The position numbers and the translations under genes are program-made. A DNA stretch of 7,961 bases, taken from assembly GCA_044432725.1 (NCBI GenBank), contig JAWXUL010000062.1:1-7961 (forward strand), written 5' to 3'. This document shows, one piece after another, positions 1-5,992 of this stretch (positions are counted from its first letter, which is position 1; every line of letters starts with the position of its first letter). The notes under the pieces are model-generated. The model was not told the origin of the DNA, searched no databases, and worked only from the letters and a program-made list of their open reading frames with translations. This stretch comes from JAWXUK01 sp044432725 (GTDB taxonomy: Bacteria; Bacillota; Clostridia; Oscillospirales; Oscillospiraceae).

Positions 1-92
1 CGATTCGGACAGGTCAGGGGTTTCTTCCAAAGGCTCTTCCTTGGGTTCTTCCTCGGTGTCCGATTCGGACAGGTCAGGGGTTTCTTCCAAAG
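1..92. repeat. 32-bp perfect direct repeat, 60-bp period, inside the HeH/LEM gene
   Basis: Positions 1-32 and 61-92 are identical over 32 bases; the 28-base spacer between them is single-copy in this window. The period of 60 nt is a multiple of three, so on the minus strand each copy encodes LEETPDLSES in the same frame and the array adds whole 20-aa units. Because the left edge of the window falls inside the array, further copies may follow. Identity at silent positions suggests recent duplication or slippage. Confidence 0.9.
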
Positions 93-219
93 AATTGTTG
101 TAGTTGGTAATCGCATTGATGATTGTCGTTTTTGTCATATCTTCGTTTACTTCAATACCGTTTTCTTCTGCCAGTGTATACAATTCTGCTTTTGACTGGC
201 TTGTGTTATAACTAATCAT
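1..219 (-). CDS. HeH/LEM (Rho_N-like) domain protein with acidic repeats, 3' part outside window
   Basis: The ATG at 219 overlaps the stop of the gpU-like gene by 8 nt and has AGAGG 6 nt upstream; 73 codons run open to the left edge. Residues 7-37 (SQSKAELYTLAEENGIEVNE and on to MTKTTIINAI) match the short helix-extended loop-helix module of HeH/LEM or Rho N-terminal-like domains, often seen in small phage structural-region proteins. From residue 44 the chain becomes a low-complexity acidic repeat: a 20-residue unit LEETPDLSESDTEEEPKEEP is followed by a second LEETPDLSES. Of the 30 visible tail residues 14 are Asp or Glu and one is Lys. No clear function: a nucleic-acid or protein-binding adaptor, or a tail-assembly factor, are possible. 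In lambda this place is held by V (tail tube), which it does not resemble so far. Confidence 0.75.
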   Translation of the reverse strand, partial: MISYNTSQSKAELYTLAEENGIEVNEDMTKTTIINAITNYNNSLEETPDLSESDTEEEPKEEPLEETPDLSES

Positions 220-694
220 ATCTTACCTCTCTTTCTACTGGCGGTACTTGCCAGTTTGTAATCATTTCACCTAGATAATACGGTGGGATCGGGTCTGGGT
301 AGATGACGTATTCAAGTGGCATATTCACCAGATACTTTTTTGCAATTATCCCTTGTTTTAGCAGAGGGATTCTGATTCTGTTGATAATGTTTTCAACAGA
401 AATCGCCCCCTCTTCCTGATTTTCTGAATAAGTGGCAATTAGAATCCGGATGACAGCCGTGCAAGAGGCAATTCCGTTTTCGTCCCTTTCATCTTTCCCT
501 TTCAGGTGTTGCACCACGATATAGGGGATTTGCTGGATTTCAGCCTCTTTCGTGGGGACACGCATTTTGTAAATGATAGGGGTTCGTGTTTTGCTTTCCG
601 CCCCATCACTCACCACCCTAACTGGAAGCATGAGGTCTTTGGTTGCATTTTTTATGAAGTTTGCCAAAGAATCCACTAAGTCACTGGTTGTCAT
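212..694 (-). CDS. Tail terminator, lambda gpU-like
   Basis: A 160-aa protein following the Z-like gene, as U follows Z in lambda (131 aa). U-type proteins form a hexameric ring that stops tail-tube growth and joins tail to head. An N-terminal helix (TTSDLVDSLANFIKNATKDL) is followed by a region with TPIIYKMRVPTKEAEIQQIPYIVVQHLKGKDERDENG, then a strand and helix pair CTAVIRILIATYSENQEEG / ISVENIINRIRIPLLKQ (the usual alpha/beta terminator layout: strand, long helix), and a C-terminal strand IPPYYLGEMITNWQVPPVE ending in W. The ATG at 694 has GGGGTG about 5 nt upstream. It is longer than lambda U by about 30 residues, and a tail-tube or connector-like role cannot be fully excluded. The 3' end overlaps the next gene by 8 nt. 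Confidence 0.78.
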   Translation of the reverse strand: MTTSDLVDSLANFIKNATKDLMLPVRVVSDGAESKTRTPIIYKMRVPTKEAEIQQIPYIVVQHLKGKDERDENGIASCTAVIRILIATYSENQEEGAISVENIINRIRIPLLKQGIIAKKYLVNMPLEYVIYPDPIPPYYLGEMITNWQVPPVEREVRYD

Positions 695-696
695 AT

Positions 697-1257
697 CTAC
701 ACCCCGTATCCGTTCAGAAATCTTGATATTTCTTGTTCTACTCGTTTGTCCACTGTTTCTTGTGCCAGCTTCTCCACCTTGTCCATCACGTCACTGTGTT
801 CCATCATGTGTGCTGTTGATGGACCGTACAGTTGCATAGAGGATTCACGTTCTCTGGTGGCACGTTCAAAGACACCCACACCATAGTTTCCTAAATCAGC
901 AACATAGGCATGGGTTAGTCTTGTGGCACTTTCGGACTTCAGCACCGCCACGGAAACTGTGCCTTGCTTTGGGCTTGAAGGTGTGACTTTGAACTGTTTG
1001 AGCGGAATCATAGTCCCAGCAAATTCCAGAGAACCTACAAGATTGCCAGTGCTGGCTTTTTTCTCTTTGATGTTTTGATTTGAAGTGATGTCGGATTGTT
1101 TGATGTGGTAAACTTCACGCATCAATTTCCCACTTTGGGACCGTGCTGTGGTAAGTCCACGATTTATGGCATTATAAAAGGCTTTTATGTTTGCACCTTT
1201 TATTCCATTCAGCAAAAGATTTACCCTATCTATTTGTTCCTCTGTAATCTCAATCAT
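697..1257 (-). CDS. Minor tail protein Z-like (tail completion)
   Basis: A 186-aa protein at the place of lambda Z (192 aa), a tail-completion protein needed for correct positioning of the DNA end and head-tail joining. The N-terminal half is helical and basic (RVNLLLNGIKGANIKAFYNAINRGLTTARSQSGKLMREVY, about residues 11-50), which fits the GPZ family. The middle is beta-rich with a TGNLVGSLEFAGTMIPLKQF segment (69-88), then a polar region SSPKQGTVSVAVLKS, and a C-terminal helix (VEKLAQETVDKRVEQEISRFLN). The ATG overlaps the connector stop (ATGA), with GGCGGTGA shortly upstream. The stop TAG is 2 nt before the start of the gpU-like gene. The Z family and gene order support each other; function is by family. 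Confidence 0.82.
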   Translation of the reverse strand: MIEITEEQIDRVNLLLNGIKGANIKAFYNAINRGLTTARSQSGKLMREVYHIKQSDITSNQNIKEKKASTGNLVGSLEFAGTMIPLKQFKVTPSSPKQGTVSVAVLKSESATRLTHAYVADLGNYGVGVFERATRERESSMQLYGPSTAHMMEHSDVMDKVEKLAQETVDKRVEQEISRFLNGYGV

Positions 1258-1592
1258 TCAATCACCGCCGCTAAAGTCAAAATAACCTGCCCCATATCTT
1301 CCAGTACCTCGCTGATCGTGTAAAGTTTCTTGTCAAACTGCACGTCTACACCTTTTCTCGGCACTTTTCCCAGCACCGCCAAAGGAATGTATGCTGTGAT
1401 TTCTGACATATCCAGAGAGGTGATGTTATCTGCCTCGGATTTGGTGCGATTTTTGACACTGCCCTCTTCCCTTACCACAGGACCTTTGTACTGCTCTTTG
1501 TCGATATAGAAGGTCAGTATTTCTGCAAATTCCATTGAATTGTAGAAAACGTCCATCGTGTCCCGCTCCACTTGGTCTTTGAAATTACGCAT
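1254..1592 (-). CDS. Head-tail connector, lambda gpFII-like
   Basis: A 112-aa protein directly after the major capsid gene, matching lambda FII (117 aa) in size and position. FII-type proteins cap the filled head below gpW and give the surface to which the tail binds. The N-terminus is helical (MRNFKDQVERDTMDVFYNSMEF is mostly polar and amphipathic), then comes a beta-rich body: AEILTFYID, SEITAYIPLAVL, the VDVQFDKKLYTISEVLEDMGQVILTLAAV tail, which is the usual small beta-barrel pattern of these connectors. Its ATG overlaps the capsid stop in TAATG, and no strong Shine-Dalgarno is present, so translation probably depends on ribosomes finishing the capsid gene. Its own stop overlaps the next start in ATGA. 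The assignment is by size, pattern and gene order. Confidence 0.8.
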   Translation of the reverse strand: MRNFKDQVERDTMDVFYNSMEFAEILTFYIDKEQYKGPVVREEGSVKNRTKSEADNITSLDMSEITAYIPLAVLGKVPRKGVDVQFDKKLYTISEVLEDMGQVILTLAAVIE

Positions 1593-2653
1593 TACATCAC
1601 TGTTCCCACAAACCAGCTATCTTTTAAGGATGGCACTGGCAAGGGACGGCTTTTCAGTTTCAAGAAACGTGTGGGTGGGTCTTCTACGAAACGTGTCACT
1701 GGGACAATGGGTTTCGCAATAATGTCAATGGTTGGGACTTTGGCTGTTTTGTCGCCCACAGGAATCCCACCATAACAACGATGGTACTTTGCATTGCTGG
1801 ACAAGAGAATGACTTTCCCGTCTGGAATCATTGGTTTATCCTCTGATTTTGTAGGGTCGGTGAAATTGTCTTTGTACCATTCATTGTAGGTATAGAAATC
1901 AATGTTCAGCAGGCGATATGTCCCCACATAGGTGACACAAGAATTGATTTCTCGTGGCTTAAATACCGCAAAGTCATAAGCAGATTTATCAAAAACTTTT
2001 TGAACAAATTCATTTTCAATAAATTTTTGCATCACATCTTGGGACATAATACAAACATTAGGGTTGATGTGCCCAGTTTGTTGCACCTTGGTGTACCAGC
2101 GTTGCAAATCTGCAAGAGGGTTTGCGGAGGGGCTTGACCATTTGTCAGCTTCTGCCACAATGGTTTCATTGTTGCTGAGTCCAAAGTCAATGACTTCACT
2201 CACGCCTTTACCGATGATTTCAATTTGTCCAGTCAGAAGGACTTCTCGTGCCATCCATTCTTCACGGCGTTTAATCATGCTTTTCAGTGCCGCATAATCG
2301 TCAATCAATTTCTTTGCGGCGCGCTCTTTGGGGGACATCCCTCCATAGGGGGTTTCTCCAAATCGCTTGGTCATGATGGAATCCACGTCAGTAACTCTTT
2401 CAGGGGCAAGCATTGGTGCAACGTAGCTTTCTACTTGATAGCTTTCGTTTTCCATGATTTCGCCACCTTTTTTGGGATGGACGAACGGCGCCAGTTGACG
2501 GTCACTTTCTGCAAACTCGAAAAGAATGCGTTCTGTGTCAAAGCACAGGGTTTGTGGGAAAAATGTGTCAATTAAAAAACAACTTGGTTCTGGTGCTCTG
2601 TCAGCAATGCTGACTAAGGTTTCAGTCTTAAACAGATCAGTTTCAAATGCCAT
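1592..2653 (-). CDS. Major capsid protein, lambda gpE family
   Basis: This is the shell subunit that builds the icosahedral head, with 353 aa (lambda gpE 341 aa). Family features visible: the N-terminal PSCFLIDTFFPQTLCFDTERILFEF region (residues 23-47, strand and N-arm), a conserved LAPFVHPKKGGE block (54-65), the long helix with RREEWMAREVLLTGQIEI (129-146) typical of the E-type capsid family, and a C-terminal segment with SNAKYHRCYGGIPV and IDIIAKPIVPVTRFVEDPP. The start at 2653 has AAGGAG with 10 nt spacing; that site overlaps the TAA stop of the decoration gene. The 3' end overlaps the next gene in TAATG. No cleavage site can be pointed out by eye. The neighbours are decoration protein upstream and connector downstream, as in lambda except that FI is absent. 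Confidence 0.95.
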   Translation of the reverse strand: MAFETDLFKTETLVSIADRAPEPSCFLIDTFFPQTLCFDTERILFEFAESDRQLAPFVHPKKGGEIMENESYQVESYVAPMLAPERVTDVDSIMTKRFGETPYGGMSPKERAAKKLIDDYAALKSMIKRREEWMAREVLLTGQIEIIGKGVSEVIDFGLSNNETIVAEADKWSSPSANPLADLQRWYTKVQQTGHINPNVCIMSQDVMQKFIENEFVQKVFDKSAYDFAVFKPREINSCVTYVGTYRLLNIDFYTYNEWYKDNFTDPTKSEDKPMIPDGKVILLSSNAKYHRCYGGIPVGDKTAKVPTIDIIAKPIVPVTRFVEDPPTRFLKLKSRPLPVPSLKDSWFVGTVM

Positions 2654-2667
2654 TTTGGTTTCACTCC

Positions 2668-2997
2668 TTAACTTAAATAAATATTGATTTTTCGCAATGC
2701 GGTTTTCAGGTCTTCCAAGTCGATTGCTTCATCGTATAAGATGGCGCTTTCTAAATATTCCCCTGTGGCATAATAAACCACACCAGCTTCCGTGGAAAAT
2801 TCAGCGGCAATGCCTACCACGTTCTCCAAGGTTTCTGCTGTGACTTCTTCCATGCCGTCCGGTGTGGTGGCAATCACAGCATATTTGCGAATTTCGGCGC
2901 CATCTTGGACAACACCTGTTTCTTTTGCGATAGGGAAATTACCAGCATGGAAGTTGCTCACTGGGGATTCACCTTTCTGAATGTCATACAGTCCCAT
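2668..2997 (-). CDS. Capsid decoration (head-stabilising) protein, lambda gpD family
   Basis: The product is 109 aa, nearly the same as lambda gpD (110 aa). In that family trimers bind the outside of the expanded shell at local threefold sites and brace it against packaged DNA. The second half matches the gpD pattern well: a small-residue strand NVVGIAAEF (59-67), then VVYYATGEYLESAILYDEA, where lambda has a GTFRYEDVLWPEA-type segment, followed by an aspartate-containing helix (IDLEDLKTALRK) and a last strand (INIYL). The ATG at 2997 is preceded by AAGGGGGTG, whose first bases include the TAA stop of the protease gene, so termination and re-initiation are probably linked. The gap to the protease is 12 nt, and the major capsid gene follows after 14 nt. 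Family and synteny agree. Confidence 0.9.
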   Translation of the reverse strand: MGLYDIQKGESPVSNFHAGNFPIAKETGVVQDGAEIRKYAVIATTPDGMEEVTAETLENVVGIAAEFSTEAGVVYYATGEYLESAILYDEAIDLEDLKTALRKINIYLS

Positions 2998-3009
2998 AAA
3001 TACACCCCC

Positions 3010-3381
3010 TTACTGATTGCCTGACACATCGTCAAGCACTTTATTGACCACATCAAGTGCGTCATTTTTTGCGGTCGCATTTTCTGCGGTTTCCATCGGT
3101 GTGGCAATGCCTTCTTTGCCTGCGTTGCTGGCTTCGGCATCTTCGCCACGGTCTTCCAGATAGCGGCCCCCTTGTTTCTTTTGCAAAGCCATCATCTGGA
3201 TGGCAACATCTCCAGCGAATGCACCGCTTTTGAATTTTGCATCTTCCACAATTTGCTCATATCCAGCCACTGCAATTTCTTCAATGTTTTGGATGCGTTG
3301 ACGTTCTGCCATTTTCGCTTCTTCCACAATCGTTGCGTATAATTCTGGATATTTGTTTTTCAATTCTTCTACATTTTTCAT
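3010..3381 (-). CDS. Probable nested capsid scaffold protein (Nu3-like internal start in the protease gene)
   Basis: Lambda makes its scaffold Nu3 from an in-frame start inside gene C, so that protease and scaffold share a C-terminus. The same layout is visible here. Codon 262 of the protease is an ATG (3379-3381) preceded by GGAGG (3390-3394) with 8 nt spacing, the best Shine-Dalgarno inside the gene. The product would be 123 aa (Nu3 is 132 aa), beginning MKNVEELKNKYPELY, with a long charged helix to about residue 50, a middle linker rich in Gly/Asp/Glu (GGRYLEDRGEDAEASNAG), and a C-terminal helix (NDALDVVNKVLDDVSGNQ) that could bind the shell protein. An ATG seven codons earlier (3402) has only a weak site. 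Expression is inferred from the start signal and the lambda precedent. Confidence 0.7.
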   Translation of the reverse strand: MKNVEELKNKYPELYATIVEEAKMAERQRIQNIEEIAVAGYEQIVEDAKFKSGAFAGDVAIQMMALQKKQGGRYLEDRGEDAEASNAGKEGIATPMETAENATAKNDALDVVNKVLDDVSGNQ

Positions 3382-4164
3382 GTCCTTTTCCTCCACTTCC
3401 ATATTTTCTTTTGTTTTTGGTACAATATTTGTAAAATCCTTTGCCTGTTCCACTGGTTCTTCTGCTTGGGCAAAACGATCTAACAACTCTTTAGGGATGT
3501 TGATGTAGTCTTCTGGGTTCAAACTCACGGAATTGATGGCGAAACTTTCTCCATTTTCTGCTGTGGTTTCCACATCACTGAACATGATTTCATCACAGAA
3601 TCCAGCTTCCACCGCTTGTTTCCCTGTGTACCATGTTTCTGCATTCATGATGTCAGAGATTTCTTCCTCTGACATTCCTGTGCGGGCTTTGTAGGTGCTA
3701 ATAATGCCATTTTTTATGGTGTCCAAAGTGCTTGCCAACTCTGTGCATTTTTCTTTGGTCAGGCTTCCATAAATCTGCATGGAGGGATTGTGCACCATGA
3801 AATAAGCATTTTCAGGAATTTGAATCACATCCCCTGCCATGGCAATGGTCGTGGCGGCAGAAGCCGCATATCCGTCAATCTTCACCACGATTTTTGCTTT
3901 GTGGTCTTTCAGTCTTGTATAGATGGCATTGGCGGCGGTGACAGAGCCACCACCACTGTTGATTCTCACCACAATTTCGGACACATCTCCAAGAGCATTC
4001 AACTCTTTTGCAAATTCTTTGTGGGTGACTTGGTTCTCTGGGTCTTCCCACCATGATTTCTCGGCGGTAATCGCTCCATAGATGGACAATTCTGGGGCAG
4101 AATCATCTGGTTGATAGAAGTTCCAAAACTTAGTTGGTTTCTTCTTGCTTGGTTTCTTGGACAT
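3010..4164 (-). CDS. Prohead maturation protease, ClpP/S49-like (lambda gpC type), with C-terminal scaffold region
   Basis: A serine protease that acts inside the immature head, removing scaffold and processing head proteins before expansion. Counting from the ATG at 4164 it is 384 aa. The ClpP-like fold is clear: RINSGGGSVTAANAIY (68-83, oxyanion-forming glycines), the nucleophile in GYAASAATTIA with S102, and the catalytic His in MVHNPS with H125; the helix and loop around EETWYTGKQAVEAGFCDEI-like residues 176-193 match the downstream part of the domain. The C-terminal third (from about 255) is charged and helical, as expected of a scaffold. An ATG two codons earlier (4170) is possible, but AGAGGTGA (4171-4178) lies only 3 nt from it and 9 nt from the ATG at 4164. 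The gene sits between portal and decoration protein, as C does in lambda. Confidence 0.94.
   Translation of the reverse strand: MSKKPSKKKPTKFWNFYQPDDSAPELSIYGAITAEKSWWEDPENQVTHKEFAKELNALGDVSEIVVRINSGGGSVTAANAIYTRLKDHKAKIVVKIDGYAASAATTIAMAGDVIQIPENAYFMVHNPSMQIYGSLTKEKCTELASTLDTIKNGIISTYKARTGMSEEEISDIMNAETWYTGKQAVEAGFCDEIMFSDVETTAENGESFAINSVSLNPEDYINIPKELLDRFAQAEEPVEQAKDFTNIVPKTKENMEVEEKDMKNVEELKNKYPELYATIVEEAKMAERQRIQNIEEIAVAGYEQIVEDAKFKSGAFAGDVAIQMMALQKKQGGRYLEDRGEDAEASNAGKEGIATPMETAENATAKNDALDVVNKVLDDVSGNQ
3390..3394 (-). promoter_or_regulatory. Internal Shine-Dalgarno for the nested scaffold
   Basis: GGAGG on the minus strand, falling on the codons for Val-Glu-Glu in the protease frame, 8 nt before ATG 3381. 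It lies exactly at the junction between the linker after the protease domain and the helical scaffold region. Confidence 0.65.
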
Positions 4165-5716
4165 TTCCATTCACCTCTTTCATTATTTGGGCTTCATGTT
4201 TTAATTGTTCGGCATTTCTTTGGAAGCTTGAGCCGTTCATTTCCGTGGCTTCACGGTCACGGGTGGAAAAACCATTTTTCACTCGTGCCTCTGCCGCATT
4301 GACTTCCTGCACTGGATTCAATAACCCTTGTGCTGGACCGTTCCACTCCGCCCCTGTGTATGCCCTGAAAATGGCAGGGTCGCTGAAAAATCCGGGTGCG
4401 TTGATTCTCTCCTTTGCCACTGCCTCCGCAAACCATTCTTCAAAAATAGGCTGGCAAAAATCGTTCGCCATCCACGTCCGATACATACGGAATGATTTAT
4501 AGGCTTCTAGCAAAGCACCACGGCTTGCAGAATAAGAAGAGGTGAAGTGCTTTGTCAGTACCTCACTGGGGATTTCTAGTGCTGTGCCTACTTGCTTGAT
4601 GATGGCATCAACGAACCCTTCAAAGGCGGTGTTTGGTCGTCCCGGATTCACCACATTTGCCTTTTCCCCTTCGCCAAGTTCTAAGATTGCCCCCGGTGCC
4701 AGTTGTAGGAAATTATCCCCTGAATCATCGTTTTCTTCAACATCGTCATTTTTGGCGAATAAACTTCCATCTTTTGCTCCATCTTTTTCCAAAAACACGG
4801 TGAGCATTCCAGAAATGACAGCGGCCATAAGTTCTGCTTCTGTGTATCTCTCAAGTTGTTTCAGTGATTCGATGACAGGGGATAGGAACGGCACACCTCG
4901 GCGCTGTCCAATTCGTTCACGATTCATCAAGTGGATCAAGTTCCTGCGCCCTGTTTTTGCTCCAAATGCCTCCACCCTTGTCCATTTCATCTCACTGTAA
5001 GAACGCCTGCTTTGTGGGTGTTTATCGCTGATGTGATAGGCTACCACTTCCCCTTGGGCATTGTATTCCACACCGCCTGAAATAAGGCTGTCTAGTAATT
5101 CTTTGTCATAGGGGGTGGAAACTCTGTCCGCTTCGATCAGATTGATTCTTAAATCATAAATCACATTTTTTCTAGTGGTCACTGGTAAAGTTGCCACCAC
5201 ATCTCCTGACATAAGCCAAGACAAAAAAGCTAACTGCTGTAATTCATAGAAATTATCAAAACGGGCAAGGTCGCATTGTTGGCTTTCTGCCCAAATTGCA
5301 AACTCACGCTCAATGTGGTTTTCTAATTCCCTTGCATCTTCCCTTGTTATGCCTAAGAATGTATGGTCAACTTGGCTTTTTAGCCTTAACCCCGCTCCCA
5401 CCACATTTGTTCTCATTGATTTCAACGCCCCTGTGGCAATAGGCGAACCCATAAACAGGTCCCTTGAACGATTGCGGAGAGTAAAGAGGTTGTCGTGGAT
5501 GTCTTCATCAGCAGAACCACCGCTGTCATCCCAAGACACGGTTGCTGTGCTTCTGTGTGAGCCTGCATGATTTCCGTATCCGCTGTTGATGATGTCTAGT
5601 ATTTGATTCCTCGTTTCTAACTGTTTTCTTTCAATCTCCAGCTTTTTCAACTCGTTTTCACGTTTTAATGCTTTTTGTGGTGCAATTCGCTTTCTCATGT
5701 TGCGTATGAACTCCAA
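4130..5716 (-). CDS. Phage portal protein, lambda gpB family
   Basis: The portal forms the dodecameric ring at one capsid vertex through which DNA enters and leaves, and it nucleates head assembly. Length is 528 aa versus 533 for lambda B. Visible features: a basic, charged N-terminal helix likely to form a coiled coil (about 16-41), an early conserved block LRNRSRDLFMGSPIATGAL (80-98), the RRGVPFLSP segment (272-280) typical of this portal family, a low-complexity acidic loop (DDVEENDDSGD, 324-334), and the YSASRGALLEAYKSF block (395-409), characteristic of lambda-type portals. The start is TTG, with AGGGGGTGA (5721-5729) at good spacing; an ATG at codon 7 (5698) is the alternative but lacks such a site. 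The gene follows gpW after 27 nt, and its 3' end overlaps the protease gene by about 35 nt, suggesting coupled translation. Confidence 0.95.
   Translation of the reverse strand: MEFIRNMRKRIAPQKALKRENELKKLEIERKQLETRNQILDIINSGYGNHAGSHRSTATVSWDDSGGSADEDIHDNLFTLRNRSRDLFMGSPIATGALKSMRTNVVGAGLRLKSQVDHTFLGITREDARELENHIEREFAIWAESQQCDLARFDNFYELQQLAFLSWLMSGDVVATLPVTTRKNVIYDLRINLIEADRVSTPYDKELLDSLISGGVEYNAQGEVVAYHISDKHPQSRRSYSEMKWTRVEAFGAKTGRRNLIHLMNRERIGQRRGVPFLSPVIESLKQLERYTEAELMAAVISGMLTVFLEKDGAKDGSLFAKNDDVEENDDSGDNFLQLAPGAILELGEGEKANVVNPGRPNTAFEGFVDAIIKQVGTALEIPSEVLTKHFTSSYSASRGALLEAYKSFRMYRTWMANDFCQPIFEEWFAEAVAKERINAPGFFSDPAIFRAYTGAEWNGPAQGLLNPVQEVNAAEARVKNGFSTRDREATEMNGSSFQRNAEQLKHEAQIMKEVNGNVQETKQEETN
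4171..4178 (-). promoter_or_regulatory. Ribosome binding site of the protease gene
   Basis: AGAGGTGA on the minus strand lies within the portal coding sequence. Counted from AGAGG it is 3 nt from the ATG at 4170 and 9 nt from the in-frame ATG at 4164, so the second ATG is the better start. Confidence 0.65.
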
Positions 5717-5720
5717 AACC

Positions 5721-5729
5721 TCACCCCCT
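5721..5729 (-). promoter_or_regulatory. Ribosome binding site for the TTG start of the portal gene
   Basis: AGGGGGTGA on the minus strand differs from the full consensus AGGAGGTGA by one base, which can still pair by G-U. The G run ends 7 nt before the TTG at 5716. It favours TTG over the ATG six codons further in. Confidence 0.75.
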
Positions 5730-5743
5730 TTTTGTGATTGCGG

Positions 5744-5992
5744 TTACTTTCTAAAGAAATCCTGTGGAATTGCCTGAATGATGCGGTTTCTACCTTTGTT
5801 TTTTACCGCCGTTTCTAGCTGTGACACCTTTTTTTCATAAAATTCAATCATTTCTAATACTTCTTTTAGGTTTGCTCTGGTGATTGATTTTCCAGCGATA
5901 GAGTAACTTTGACTTGTCGCTATGGCTTCCATGGCTTCTTCCCACATTGCCAAATGCTTTTCTGCTTTCGCAAGTTTTTCTTTGTTCGTCAA
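5744..5992 (-). CDS. gpW-like head-tail joining (head completion) protein, TTG start
   Basis: A small 82-aa protein between terminase and portal, the place of lambda W (68 aa). Family members bind the portal after DNA packaging, stabilise the filled head and prepare it for the connector and tail. The sequence fits the gpW plan: N-terminal helix (about residues 3-24), a short central turn/beta region (SQSYSIAGKSIT, 28-38), a second helix (LKEVLEMIEFYEKKVSQLE, 42-60), and a basic, flexible C-terminus with R68, R70, R81 and aromatic FF. The start is TTG, directly after the terminase TAA and in the same frame, with a strong AGAGGGG 8 nt upstream (6001-6007). The next ATG (codon 16) would remove most of helix 1 and has no Shine-Dalgarno. 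The assignment rests on size, fold pattern and synteny. Confidence 0.85.
   Translation of the reverse strand: MTNKEKLAKAEKHLAMWEEAMEAIATSQSYSIAGKSITRANLKEVLEMIEFYEKKVSQLETAVKNKGRNRIIQAIPQDFFRK

Noticed and set aside
1..92. Direct repeat as a CRISPR array or attachment site
   Set aside because: The repeat keeps the reading frame of an acidic protein tail and has 60-nt period with coding spacer, so it is a coding repeat.
2225..2575. 116-codon plus-strand open frame opposite the major capsid gene
   Set aside because: Overlaps a conserved capsid segment, no family features, no plausible place in the minus-strand operon.
2958..3149. 63-codon minus-strand frame across the protease-decoration junction
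   Set aside because: Out of frame with both genes; its sequence (basic, Pro/Lys/Met-rich) is an off-frame reading of the scaffold C-terminus.
4542..5000. 152-codon plus-strand open frame opposite the portal gene
   Set aside because: Ser/Pro-rich low-complexity translation typical of an antisense shadow; the portal frame there is clearly the real one.
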